64,000 nucleotides of DNA from Primulina eburnea (taxonomy: Eukaryota; Streptophyta; Magnoliopsida; Lamiales; Gesneriaceae). The position numbers and the translations under genes were made by a program. The stretch spans positions 573,001 through 637,000 of the forward strand of contig NC_133109.1 of NCBI RefSeq assembly GCF_022965805.1, in the 5' to 3' direction. Of this stretch, positions 49,760-62,496 are shown in pieces. Below the pieces are notes generated by a model. It made no database searches. It had not been told where the DNA came from and worked only from the letters and a program-made list of their open reading frames with translations. The first letter of the stretch is position 1; each line of letters starts with the position of its first letter.

Positions 49760-50749
49760 TATCTGTATATCAATGCAAGCAGCATAGATAAAGTCCTTGA
49801 TTATGCTTTAATACAAATGAATCGTAATTCGATGTTGAAACTCATTTGTAAACACTGCATATTCTAAATTCGTTCCTAGTCGATTCAGCCGCCTAAAACA
49901 TGGATAAAGGTCGCTTGAGCTCGAGACTAGCATCTGTGATGTTGTGTACTGCGTTTCTTGGTAAGGGCATAGAGATGTCCAAACATACAGATGGGTAGTC
50001 ATATGATGATTATACCGAACAACCCTCCCTCGGACTTTCCAAGTGGTTCTCATTCATCGAGAGGATAAGTCCGTGGTTATGATTGTACACCATTAGTCCT
50101 TATGACCCGGGACAACTCTGAGGCTCTATATGCTAGGGCTGTGCTTTGACTCGTTTACCGGCTCCAGGAGAGTCATCAGGTGGCGAGGTTGGGTACAGTC
50201 GCGACACATATAGGAGCCAGTGCATTGTAGTCGGGGATTCACCGCTCACCTACGGGTGTGGATATCCTATGTGATCTGATGTAATAATAGTGCATGGAAT
50301 CTCTGGCCAGAGTATGAGATGTACGTTGGAGAAGGAGTTCTCCAATAGTACACGCGATGCCACTATTATATGTAACACATAGTTATCGAATTAATATGCA
50401 ACCCTCGATGAACCAATGGTTGCAGATTCGATCGGGATATTTGAGATGAAGGGACCGTACTGTATGTTAATCATAATCGACTGGTTCTTGCAGGCACTAT
50501 CAGTGATACCTAGGGGATCATGGGGCGATGCTACTAGACGCTCTTACCATGATCCGATGGGTGCAATCAGAAATGAGTTCTGACATTCTTGATCAAAGTG
50601 TTGATGAAAAGAATGGGGCTAACTAGGGTAAGCCCGAATAAGAATAAATGTTATTTTGAATCACAAGGAGTTGTGAACCCACGGCTAGCTGTATCCCTTA
50701 ACCATTGAGGGTCACACAAGTACTGGATTGTTTGTTCCCGTTGAGAGAA

Positions 50750-51010
50750 TAATTTCAAGAAGTTGAATTTATATTATATAGTAAATTCAAGGAGTTGAAT
50801 TTATGATAATTAAATTTTGAGAGAATAAATTCAAGGAGTTGAATTTATAAAATTTGAGAATTTAATTTATTAAACTCAAATGTTTGGTTTATTAAATATT
50901 AAATTTTGGAGGTGATAAAAATTCAAAGAGTTGAATTTATAATTTAAATAATAAATTCAAATGTTGAATTTATAATGTATTTAATTTATTAAGCTCAAAA
51001 GTTGAGTTTA
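50750..51010. repeat. Array of short palindromic motifs in the solo LTR
   Basis: The motif (A)AATTCAAGGAGTTGAATTT and close variants recur at least six times between about 50754 and 51010. Each is nearly self-complementary (AATTCAA...TTGAATT). Confidence 0.7.
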
Positions 51011-51802
51011 TTAAATAATAAATTAAATATGGTGGGTAATATGTTTAATGGGCTTGTAGGAGTACAAGTCCAACATATTAAATAATTAAAGTTATTATTG
51101 GGCCTTGATTAATGGATTAAACTAGTGTGACTAGCCCAATAAATTAATCAAGCTCATTAATGTTAATTAAAAGGCCCAATTATTATACTATGATAATTAG
51201 GTCATGAGTTAATTATAAATAAGAGTTGAGAAGAAAAAAAAAAAGACTAACCCTAGCCACCACCATAAGCAAGTTTCGAGAATCACAACCAAAATTTCTC
51301 AAATATTTAGTTTACTTAATTAATGAGATTAATTAAGTAAATCATGATTAAAGAAATATTAAGATTTCTTTATACCAATTTGAAAAGCTTCCTTCGTGAG
51401 TTTTCAAGGGAAGATGGCAAGAAATTTTCGTCCATTCAATTTTTCTCTCAAAAGGTTTTGAACCAAATTGTGTTATATCTCTACGCAAAACTTCTTCTAG
51501 TTTTTCTAGTGCAAAATAGAAGAGGAACAAATCATCCAGTCGTGGACCTAATTAGAAGGATTGAAGGAAACAAGCTTTTGAAGAAAGTTCGTAGGGATTT
51601 CATCAAGAGCTATCTCCGCTAAACCCGGAATAGTTGGAGCCTTGTGATTAATTCACCAAAGGTATATTACTAAACATCCTATGTATGTTTAATTATGAAA
51701 ATCATACGAGCGTCCAAATCAAATATATTTTGATTGTCAAAATAAAATAAAAATTTTAAAACTTCCGCTGCGTTTGGGCGCGTAGAAAACCGGGATCCAA
51801 CA

Positions 51803-53923
51803 GGATGATGGCTGAGTTGCGTGGATTTGCAGGAGGCATGTGTGTACACGAAGAAATGAAATTGTGGAAGCACCAATTTGAAGTGTATCTTGTAATCTCA
51901 AGAAATGTTTTGTCTTGATTTATCATCCAAAGACATAACAAATGGAAATAACATGTCATACATTCATAATCACTTTCCATTCTAAGTAAATCTTTCTATA
52001 AAATCATAAAATATTTGTTAGTTTTAGTGCGAGTCAAGACGAGACATTAGTTGTTTACACATATTTGTTTCATTCAACGTTTGACTCAAGTTCTACAAAG
52101 CATTAGATTTATAAATCAGTATTTTTAATTATATATACATCTTTCTAAGTTTGTTGTCACTCGAGAACTAGTTTGATTTCAGATTTGAACTCGAGCTTGT
52201 GGGCTCGCTTTCAAAGTCAGCTGGAAGCTTCATTTTGGCTAGTTGACTTGGTAAATTGCTGCATGCTCTTCATTTACATATATATATATATATATATCCA
52301 CAATTCCCCGCTGATCGATCCACCTTCGGCTCTGGTTCAATATTCATAGTAACATGCTTTAGAAATGTATCACCATACAGCTTAATTAAATCAAACTTTG
52401 GCTAAAATATTTACTTTATAAAAAAAACATAACTAAACTAATTATTTGGAAAATAAAAATACATTAATTATTATATGTTATACTATATCATACAGATGCT
52501 CGTCGCGTGTGTTGTGATCATGCTGCATCGTTAATAATGAGAATTTTTTAAGAGGTGAAGCGATTGTCTATTTGATCAGATACAAGATCCTCTATGTTTT
52601 ATCACATTCAAATCAAATATTAATCGTCATGTAATTATCACATTGTTCCCAATATTTTTAACCAATCATTTAATTATTTGTTATCTCGTTCATGTAATAA
52701 CTATACATAGGATCACATTAATTATGAAAGTTATATCCAAATACTAAAAAAAATTTAAACTAACAATAGTCGTTCAGTCGGCAGCTTGCATTAATTTTAT
52801 CGAATTGAAATCCACACGGCATTATTTATTTGATTGATATATGATTGGTTTTTTGTTTAAAACAATATGATTGAAATTAGCTGTTAAATATCAGATATTA
52901 TAATTAATAATTTTAATTATAAATATTATAAATGTCAGGTTTCTTGTCTTGTTATATGAGCCGATTTTCGGTGTCGAATTAATTAAAAATATACCTTATA
53001 ATTAAATTTAAATCAAGTTGATAAAAGGGTGTTTTGGGAACAAAAATCATATATTTTGATATTTGGTTCTCAATAATCGTCATTATTTTTAGTCATACAA
53101 TTCGTATATTTTTCATTTATAATAATATTATTGGACAAAAATAATGTATATAATAAAATTTTAGTTTTAATAGACTATCATCGTTGTTTATTTTGATCTT
53201 TTCTTCGATGTTACAATGATGTGACGTCGATTTGAATATGATCACACGTGATTGGCGATTCACATCTTCAGTGCCAAACATTTCCGATATAAAATGCCTA
53301 AAATTGTCAATCAATGCTTAATTTCGATAATAGAAATTGTAGTGAGTGAGTGAAATTTGACTTGTTGGGTAATAAATCAAAGAAATCTGTAACGTAGCAT
53401 ATGTAGAAACCATAACATTAAAATCAACAAATAAGGCAATTTGTCTTAACCCAATGTTTTCAAATGTCGTGACTAATTTGTCTGTACTAATTAAACACCT
53501 ACGTTGCAATGATTTGGTCGGGAAATATATAGTAAAAGGGAAACATTAAATGGAATTAATGATTAAAAACAACGAAGCTGTTTGATTAAATTGAAACCAG
53601 GCTACTTAATTATCACCTTTTTGACTTTGTTAATCCTCTTTCAAAAGTGGTGTTACATGTTAATATAAATCAACTAAATAAATCATTTTGTCTAACTTGC
53701 TACGTACTTTTCCAAGACCAACGGCTAGGAAAAAAACAAAATTTTATTATACAAAAAATGGCATAATAACTCTGAAACAAAAATAGTCGAACGAGGATTG
53801 AATATGTGATTTAAGGTCGATTCAAGCTTTCATTATAACTAACTTGTCCACACGCATATATTCATGTCAAATACGGGGAAAATATGGAGTGAGAGAAAGT
53901 TATTTTATTCATATAGGCACATC
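51803..53923. other. AT-rich gene-free stretch
   Basis: Nothing coding that I can support. It includes a short (TA)n tract at about 52278-52299. Bases 51803-51930 continue the unidentified reading region interrupted by the solo LTR. Confidence 0.5.
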
Positions 53924-54828
53924 CAGGGGGCGGAGCCAGGATTTAAAATTATCTAAGGCTGGCTCCGTCTCATGCTGTATTTAATAAAATAAATAATAAT
54001 TAACTAAAAAATTAAAATAAAAAATATGTAAACATTGACTTCATGAAAACATAGAACACGAGTATTTAATATTTAATACCTTCAAAAACATGGAGCTAAA
54101 ACACTACTGAATATAAATTCGAAAATCACATTTACATAATTCTGAATTTTTCCAAAATTCATACAAAATTCCATAAATTCGCATTTATATTTTCTATAGC
54201 ATCTAAACATCCAAATAATAAATAATCAACACTAAAAATTGACAATCATCAATATAAAATCTGGAAATTCGAAATAATGCTCAAATAAATTCTAAAAAAT
54301 TATCAATATCATCAATAGGCTCAAATATAGTACCTACAATCAAAAATTTAATATATATCAATTATCGAAATTAAAAAAAAAAACCAAAATACCCAAATTT
54401 TGAAATACTAAAATCTGAAATTACCTATAAAAGTCAAAATCTAACGAATACAACAAGAACGAGCGGTAGAAAGTCTAACATTAAAATTTCCTCATATATT
54501 TTGGTGAAAACGACGACCGATGGGCGACGGCTGATTTCAAGACGACAAAGAAACTTCGAAAATTTGGTATTAAAAAAAAGCTTATTCCGTGGGCTTTCCG
54601 AATCTACAATCGATTTTTAAAACTGAAGACCAATTATGAAGTTACGGCAATTTGAAGTAATGAAAATTGTGATGATTTGTGAGAGAAGAATAGAGAAGTT
54701 AAAAAGAAAAAAAAATACAAATTGGGGCCAATTAACAAATTTTTTAAAATAAAACATATTTATTTTTTTTTAAAAAAATTTAGGTGGGGCTGGAGCCCAA
54801 CCCAGCCCCCTTAGTGCCTCCGCCCTTG
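53924..54828 (-). mobile_element. hAT-type non-autonomous element at the 3' end of the DUF688 gene
   Basis: The left end is CAGGGGGCGGAGCC and the right end read inward is CAAGGGCGGAGGCA. A second, inner inverted block (GGCTGGCTCC / GGCTGGGTTGGGCTCC) supports a transposon. The interior is AT-rich and non-coding. Flanking octamers (GGCACATC and GCTGCCAC) do not match, so a deletion accompanied or followed insertion, or the ends are mis-set. Confidence 0.65.
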
Positions 54829-55220
54829 GCTGCCACCACACCTTTCCGGAACGAGAACGTGCATGCAAGCGACAGCGAACGGCCGACGTATGGCCCGTCC
54901 AAGACCGTGACGGGCGAGGACATTATGGTCATCTCACTATCATCATTCAACAATCTTGGAGGCAGGTCCAAACGCCTTGCCACCACGTTTTTGGAAGGAG
55001 GACCGCGTGCAATGGCGGTATATGGTGGTGTCGCAGTGGCCTTGGCGGCCCTTGCCTTCCCCGGCGCCACCTCCCACTGGAATGGAATGGAAAGAGACTG
55101 ATGAAGTGGTGGTGTCAGCATTTGAATCGGCTCCCTTGGCTTGGTTGGAAGTTTGGATAAAGAAAGTTTAGGTGTGCAGTTTGGCCCGTTCTCATAGTGA
55201 TCATCTACTTTTAACCCCAT
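54780..55220 (-). CDS. DUF688-family protein, 3' end supplied by transposon
   Basis: The ATG at 55220 opens 146 codons. DUF688 landmarks are visible: CTPKLSLSKLP near residue 17, SIPFQWEVAPGKARAAKATA (about 45-64), RRLDLPPRLLNDDSEMTIMS (about 80-100) and VLDGPYVGRSLSLACTFSFR (about 106-125). These are plant-specific proteins without a known activity. Host coding ends around codon 130; the last 14 or so codons (GGGTKGAGLGSSPT) and the stop come from the inverted end of the hAT-type element. Members are usually longer, so the C-terminus is probably lost. The region is GC-richer than its surroundings, as real coding would be. Confidence 0.8.
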   Translation of the reverse strand: MGLKVDDHYENGPNCTPKLSLSKLPTKPREPIQMLTPPLHQSLSIPFQWEVAPGKARAAKATATPPYTAIARGPPSKNVVARRLDLPPRLLNDDSEMTIMSSPVTVLDGPYVGRSLSLACTFSFRKGVVAAKGGGTKGAGLGSSPT

Positions 55221-55333
55221 TGTAATAGCAACATGAACTTATAAATCTAGTTCTCCTTGGCTTGGAGATTTTATACGCATATATATACATGTATATGTAT
55301 ATAGTCTTGTGTATATGTATATATACATTTGAG

Positions 55334-55357
55334 AGGGGAGGGGGGGGAGGGGGTGGG
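55334..55357 (+). promoter_or_regulatory. G-run tract (potential G-quadruplex) upstream of DUF688
   Basis: Runs of 4, 8, 5 and 3 G separated by single bases lie on the plus strand, the template strand of the DUF688 gene. They are about 115-140 bases before its start codon and next to a TATATACAT-rich segment (55270-55327). The pattern satisfies the usual four-run G-quadruplex rule. Confidence 0.6.
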
Positions 55358-56273
55358 TTTGAGTTAAACTTGGTTTGAATATGGAAAGGCTCCCCGGCAT
55401 GAATAATAAAGTAAATTGTGAGTTTGTAACGGATACTCCAACTATTTATGATATTTGAATGATTTTAATGACCTTTTAATGAATAAATATACTATAGAGG
55501 CTATTCATATGGTTAATGTGATAAATTTAATTATCCTTAATTTAATAGTTATTTTTTTAAAATAAAAAAATTAATTGTCATATCTCTCGTGATAATTATT
55601 TTTTATTTAACTTTCACTTATCTAGAAAGTTGTTATATTTCAATACAATGCAATATATTCCAAACTTTATAATACTTCATATAATATTTAAAATCTATCA
55701 CCAAATACGTAGTAAATTTTATTTATTCTAAAAACGTAATCTAACATTTATTCCAAGCTCCATGAAATCTTTTTTTTTAATCACGATCCATCAAATATTT
55801 TAAAAGCTATTTTGAAGAAAAAAAAATCCAAACACCCGGAAATACACACTGATTGAGAATTATTTGATACATCAAATATTCACAATTGCTAATTATTTGA
55901 AATTATTCGAACTGATCAATTCTGTCGAGTTTGAGCTTTGTTATAATCACTCAAAAGCTATTGAGTTAGCTTATGTTTTTTTATTATTATTTTAATTAAT
56001 TTATAATTGAACATATATTGAGAAATATATAAATTTAATAAATAATGCAAAGGTTGACAAAATAATATTAATTGTTTCTTGGGCTTGTGCTTTGATATTA
56101 TTATTTTAATCTTTTCTGTTATGATACATGATTTGTTATCTTTGACTTAAGCTACCATGCGTTTATTTATTTATGTGGACCGACTTCTTTTTTCGTTTGC
56201 ACGCAAGTTTTCTTCAGAACAAATTGAAAAATACATCATTTTTAATGAAAATGGATACAAGTTTCAACTGATG

Positions 56274-56340
<67 letters not shown>

Positions 56341-57189
56341 CATTTTACAAGATAAAAATTATAATTTTGTTTTTCTATATTAGTCTTTGTGCAATTTTAA
56401 TCCTCTTTTGGTCTTAGTAAACTATTTTTATTTTTCTAATTTAATCATTTTTTTTATGTTGTGTTAACGTGGTGCTAAAAAATAATTAAAATTGTCAAAA
56501 AATAAAAAAAATACATGAATAATACTGAAATTTGACAACATAGAATACCAACACTGCAAATAAACAAAACACGTGATCAAAATTGTAATTTTCCCAAATA
56601 TTTTGTCCTCACTTTAAGAATGTGGAAAGATATTTTGTCCAAAAATTTTATAACATGAATTCCTATGGAGGTACATTTTCAAATGCAAAATAGTGAATTA
56701 AAGTGTAGTATGCATATATATATATATATGCATGTGCTTGTGTATTGATTGGACCTAAAATAACATGTGTTGAGAACCCTTTTTTTGCCTAGACTTGGCA
56801 TCGATGCATTATCAACTCTTTATTTGTCTTCTAAACATCACATCATACAAGTAAAGTTTTTGCATCATTAGTCACCCAAAAAGTTGATCTATGCTGGGCT
56901 TTATATAATCAGCAACCAAAATTTCAAGAACATGGTTGTTCACGACAAAAGGCAGATTAAGACAAGGTTCACCAAAGGAATTGTTTATACTGCAGATGAA
57001 ACACGAATCGATATGGTAGTTGAAATGCATGTTCAGTCCAAAATCTATATGATCTTGAATGAATTGAAAACGAGATCTTACACTAAACAAATTTGTATAA
57101 AAGCTCTAAAGCATGTGGATCGAGATATAAATATACCTTAGAACGTTATGCTACATTGGCCTCTTTTTCATATTATTAACAGGTCTGAG
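55358..57189. other. AT-rich intergenic region with microsatellite
   Basis: It holds a long (AT)n run at about 56279-56334 and a shorter one near 56719-56730. Short ORFs near 56884-57141 have no recognisable domain. The right end is 3' UTR of the coiled-coil gene. Confidence 0.6.
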
Positions 57190-59824
57190 CTATTTTTTCA
57201 GATGTATGATCCCATTACACGCAAGGGTTCCCTCAAGATCCCCGATGATCCGAGATATCTGTACCTCGAGTCCTCTTTGAACTTCTCGGAAAAGGGTTCG
57301 AATACTATCAGCGAACCTTTTCATGTCGAATGTTGCAGGCTTTTCGATATCTTCTGTATCACAAACGAAACCCGAAGCAATCTTGGCTTGAACTTCCATT
57401 AGTTTTTGACCTGTTGCAACGATATATCTCTGTAGTTGAAAGGTTTCTTCAAGAAACTGCTCCAGTATTTTGGTTTCATCCTCTGTTTTAGCAATGTTGG
57501 AACCTCCATTGTTCAAATTCAGGTTCTTCTCATGCTGCAATTTATACAGATAAGAGGATAAGATAAGATGGCTGACTCGTAAAAGTCTAATGAAAAGTAG
57601 GTAAAATTAAGATAAACTTCTTCTTATATGTTAAGAATTAGAGCTTACCATTCTCTTACAAAGATCATCATTTTTGGCATGAAGCGACTGATATCGATCA
57701 ACCTGTTTGTTCAAGAGTGATATAAGAGGATAGAATCCCTTCAGTCCACAAACCCCATTTTTGTTTCCACCATTTTCATTACTTTCTTGCTTTCCTGTCA
57801 GCCTCTCAAGCATGAGTAATTGCTGCTTAAGTCTCTTAATCTTGTATGATACACCAAGAGCGTGAATATCCATTTTCCAGTTATTTTTGTTGCTTAATTC
57901 TTGGCTTACTGATGTCGATGTTTCCGAACTTGCAACATCCTCAGACTCGACACTCTTTTGCTGGAAAATATTGGTCCCTGATTGAAGTGTCAATACTATA
58001 TCATTGAGCGGTTCGCTAGATGGGATTTGATCAGCCTTATCATTCTCCATTTCCTGAGAAATTTCTTCAGCTATTGCCTTCATTTCTGGCTTTCTCTGTC
58101 CTGGTTTTCTTTTAATAACCTTTACATTCGACCAAACGGGGTCACGAGCTACGACCACATCATGTAGAGAGGGGTTGACATTTATTTTATGGAGATTTGA
58201 AGGGTTGAACTGCCATTGCAATTGCTCTTTAAGTTTATTTAATTCAGCTTCCCGGTCCAATAGTGCGGCTTTCAACTTCATCTCTTCTTGCTTCAGTTGA
58301 GTAAGGTCATGATCTAGCCCTTCAAAATGAGACTGTGACCTCTTTGACTCGAGTTCCATGCTTAGCATACGGCAACGAAAAGCTTCTAACTTTTCATCTT
58401 TGAGTCTCAGTTGTTCTGCAAAAGCTTCTAATTCAAGATAGTGCCTTTGTTCAATAGCAAGCTTATATTTTTCTGCCTCAGAGTTGACCCAATTCTTTAA
58501 GGGCTCTACATCAGATGTTGACTCTAGGACATTGAAATGGCAAAGTTAATAAGAAGAAATTCTCAACGACTAGAATTTAAACAATTTGAACTATATGAAA
58601 TCTAATCAAACAAACAAGCTTGTAAGTTCCATATAAAGAAACAATCTTACGTGTTTCCTCCGTTCCATCAGTTGAATAAGGATCGGATACTAGGGAAAGA
58701 ACTTCTAGCCCTTTTCTTATCTCGGGTTTTTCATACTCTAGATGGTAATCCTTTTTCATGGATCTGAAATTCCCAGCATCTAAAGACATCATGGCCCTCC
58801 CCGCAAATGCATGTGACTTTGAACTTACGTGCTTAGACAACATGTTTCTTAACGAATTTCTCTCATTTTTCAATACAGAAACTGCCCTCAACCTCGCTGT
58901 TTCTAGCTCAGCCTGCTTTCTCTTGGCCTTTGATTCTTTCACTTCTTTTAAAAGCATTTGCTTCTCAGCCGTATCAAATTTAGATTTCCTTAACATAGCC
59001 GACAAAATCTGGTCTCTCTGTTCTGAATCCTTGCGCATTTTAACAAGTTCCATAGATAATCTTTGAGTCGTCAAGATAGACTGCTCCTTCTGCGATAATA
59101 CTGAATCAAGCTCTTCTCTTGCTGCTTCGACTTGCTTAAGGGCTCGACCCATCTCCGCCTCAAGCTGTCTTTGGTTAGACACAAGCTCAATAATCGCTGT
59201 TTTATGTTTTGTGATTTCACCAGAATGACGTTGAGCCTCACGCTTAACGTTTTCTTTCAACTCCTCAACAAGAATCTCAGCCTTTTGTAGCCTTTCTTCA
59301 ACCTCTTCTCTCTTCTTCAGCTGTTCATCAAAAGATCTATCCTTTGACAGCAAAATAACCTCGTTTTCATTCAATTTTTCGTTCAATTCAGCAATAGTCT
59401 TATCCTTGTCGTTCTCAAGAACTCTCAAATCATTAAGTAAAGCGCCTATTTGCTGCCTAAGTTCCTCTCTCTCATCCAACCATTTCTGCTCTCTAGATGA
59501 AATTATGCTCACAACTTTTTCATTAGCTTTTGCATCTTCGCTTCGCCGTTTCTTTAATTCTTTTATCTCTTTCTGTGCATTCTCCCACTTATGCAGAAGC
59601 TGAGTTTTAACGCTATTATTAGACTCCTCGGTTTGAACACTCCAAACTAGCAATCCCAGAAGATGGGCACTGCATTGAAGTATCCTATTTCTTATTTCTG
59701 ACCATTTAGCATCACAAATTTCAGGCTCTGGCAAGAATTTAAGAGCAGAAAACGCGCAAGAAACACCGTAAAATATCGGATATAATCCTTCATTTTTCTC
59801 TTCAGAAACACCTTTTTCATCCAT
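57190..59824 (-). CDS. Plant coiled-coil protein of unknown function, 797 aa
   Basis: Three exons join in phase: 59824-58651, 58523-57649, 57534-57190; 2394 bases, 798 codons with TAG. All donors are GTAAG. Residues 1-65 form a Cys/Leu/Trp-rich globular start (YPIFYGVSCAFSALKFL). From residue 75 to about 335 and 395 to 480 it is nearly continuous heptad-patterned Glu/Lys/Leu helix. A linker with a basic patch (KVIKRKPGQRKPEMK) follows, then a second helical region (RLKQQLLMLERL) and a C-terminal conserved-looking block (RTLFREVQRGLEVQISRIIG). I recall this as a conserved plant family annotated only as coiled-coil or golgin-like; no enzyme motif is present. A 5' UTR intron is possible (donor near 60067, acceptor near 59855). 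No frame damage is seen. Confidence 0.85.
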
Positions 59825-61639
59825 CACTCAGTGTCTATATCAGCCACCTCTGAACAAAAGCCACAAAAGGGAATAAAGATTTGAAAAAATCCACCTCAAC
59901 TGGGACTAAATCAATAACTCTATCAATAGATTCAAGGTTTATACATATTATCCATTACACAGAAACCGAAAACGAATGAGTAAATATGAAAACTTCCACA
60001 AATTAAACAGCACTGCAACTAATGTCCAAACAAATTGTGAAAATAACTAAAACAAGTAAACTTACAAGAAGAACAGAAGGGTAAGTGCACTTCAATCAAC
60101 GCAAGAGTCCCTCTTTTGGTAGACATGAGTTTCACCTAAAAACAAGCACCCTATTGGGAATCAATTTCTGCTTTTCAAGAAACAAACTAAGCAGAAGAAC
60201 CCACCGGAAACGGGCTGGAAGCATCTGTTTCTTGCTCAAATTATCCCTCACAAATCATCAGAGAATGCCAAAGCCCAAAGGCGTTAACTTTACACGTGGG
60301 AAAACTGCAAAGTCAGTTTTTAAAAAAACTATACTGTGTAACAGAATTGCAAGAAAAAAGAAAAACCAAATACAAAAATATAATTCGTTTCCCTGGTTTT
60401 CAGTGCTGACCCCTTAAAAACCCCACTCTAGCAAACAACCTTTTTCCCACTCTGCTTCAGTTTATGGCTTTGAATTTAAGGAGCAAAATGTGCAAGATTC
60501 CAGGTAAATTGTCGCCATTGATACATAGGAAATCGACGTAAAAACCAAAAAAAATGCTGTATCTTCATCAGAGTATCAAGAATTTTCTTTGAAAATATTA
60601 TTATATATGTTGTATTCTTTCCAGGTTGGCTTGGCTGTTCTCCATTGCCCCACAAGGAACATGGATTCAAAGCACAGAGTTTGAAGAAATTACCACAGAG
60701 GGGCCATGATTTATCAGTCGCATATTCAATCACATTTATTTTTGCCCTTCAAGAAAATAATTCCTTTTTTAGCCAAAGTGTATTCGTTAATATATATGAT
60801 TCTGCAAATTTTGATGCTCATTTGTATATTTTGCAGAAGTAAATAATAAATCCCTTTTTTTTTACCAGTGAAACATCCATTTGTTTCATATTTGTTTTAT
60901 TTTTTAAAACTCAAATTGAAATTCACTTGTATGAGAAATTTTAGGTAAAAAGAAAATAAAATAATGAAAGAAAAGCGCATTTTTAAACAAAAGGGACTTG
61001 ATCGTCGCTATTGACAAAATTGGTTTCAACAATTTTCGGAACCAATTAAACAATGTTTCTAGTTTCAACTTCCTAAAAATCCTACAATATTTTTAAGTGT
61101 TATTTCACAATAACATACCTTTGTTATCTCCCTTAAATTCTTCTTACTTCAAAATCCTGGTTTCAGTTTTGTATGTGAAAGAATTGTTTGACATATAAGT
61201 ACTAAATATATGAAGAATAGTGTGTTTCAGATATATATGCTATGTGCGATGTTGTAGCACTTACACAACATTCAACCGAATAAATAATTTGGCATACTGA
61301 TACTTTATGTTGGTAAATTAAGATACGAGTAATTATACACAAGTGTTTACACTTGTACGGTGTCCCAGAACAAAATATTCACTAGAAAATATATCCAGTT
61401 TACGCACAAAATTAATACTAGTGAATAACAAAAAAAACTAACTACCTTAACACAACAAGAAAACAAAGTGCATCCTAAATTTCTATTAAAAAAATAACCA
61501 AATAACAGTGGATGCAAACTCTATGAACCAAAATCCAGTTTAATGAACAACACTCTCGCAACACTTTGATTACGTGTCGTATCCGAAAGTCTTGAGATAT
61601 GTCAACATTTCCATATTTACAATAAAAATTAATATTTTT

Positions 61640-61706
61640 CATAGGTGATCCAAATAGAATATCTGTCTCACAAAATTGGCCCGTGAGACCGTCTCAAAAG
61701 AGTTTT
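61640..61706. repeat. Truncated inverted copy of the 36033-36210 repeat
   Basis: CATAGGTGATCCAAATAG through GGCCCGTGAGACCGTCTC matches the reverse complement of the left part of the element at 36033-36105 with scattered changes. Only one palindromic end is present. Confidence 0.6.
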
Positions 61707-62417
61707 TGTGATATAAAAAATATTTAGGATTAATGAGTGATTTTGATCAATCATCAAGTCATATTAGCAACGGAATACACTATTTCATCGCTAATATTAA
61801 TGACTCAACGACGTACACTGTCATTATTATTAGCTTAATAATTATATTATAAAAGAAAATTCTCTCGTAGATCCCTAACCAACAAATAACACTCTTGTAA
61901 CCATTTTTCAAACTACCAATAATTAATTTTAAGAAAATAAAAAGACATATTTATACTAATAATTAACCATTTTTAAAATGATGTTCATTGTAATAAGGCT
62001 AGGGAACGAGTTCGAGATCACCTGAAAACTGTATTAGCCTAACTCTAAGTACTTCTTTTTGTTTTTGCTTACTTAAAATTTTTTATAATAAAAATATTGT
62101 AAAACCATTTTCCCTAACCTTGATTTTTCATTCAATTTATTAGCAGTTTAATTAGTTCACTTTCTATAATTTCTTGAAACTATATACTTTATATATTATT
62201 GCATGATAATTTTAATAATATTTTCTATTTTAAAATTTAAATGTCACTTTCTAATCACAAGCTATATAAATACAAATTCAGGCACAAGTAATATTGTATA
62301 TTTTCCAAATAATAATTTAACATATACATAGTAAAAATCACGCAACTGATATAAATATAAAACCAAATATAACTTTTCAAAGTCATTTTAAAAATATCCC
62401 CCAAAATATTTACCCCC

Positions 62418-62428
62418 CACACACACAC

Positions 62429-62495
<67 letters not shown>
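62418..62495. repeat. Compound (CA)n(TA)n microsatellite
   Basis: About six CA units followed by about 30 TA units. It produces a spurious Ile/Tyr repeat ORF on the minus strand. Confidence 0.9.

Positions 62496-62496
<1 letters not shown>

Larger units (their letters stand above)
48932..51802 (+). mobile_element. Solo LTR, 2.87 kb, with nested MITE
   Basis: It begins TGTTAGAGTAGATGCC and ends GGGATCCAACA (TG...CA). It is flanked by a perfect 5-base target duplication GGATG (48927-48931 and 51803-51807). No primer site or coding follows, so it is a solo LTR left by LTR-LTR recombination. The CTTCCGCTGCGTTTGGGC ending is one I associate with plant copia LTRs. Without the nested MITE it is about 2.16 kb. 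Confidence 0.9.

Noticed and set aside
50750..51010. CRISPR-like array
   Set aside because: Spacing is irregular, there are no unique equal-length spacers, and this is plant nuclear DNA inside an LTR.
54784..55101. 105-codon plus ORF opposite DUF688
   Set aside because: Shadow; DUF688 motifs are on the minus strand.
60085..60417. 110-codon plus ORF beyond the coiled-coil gene
   Set aside because: Basic low-complexity translation of a probable 5' UTR/promoter; no family resemblance.
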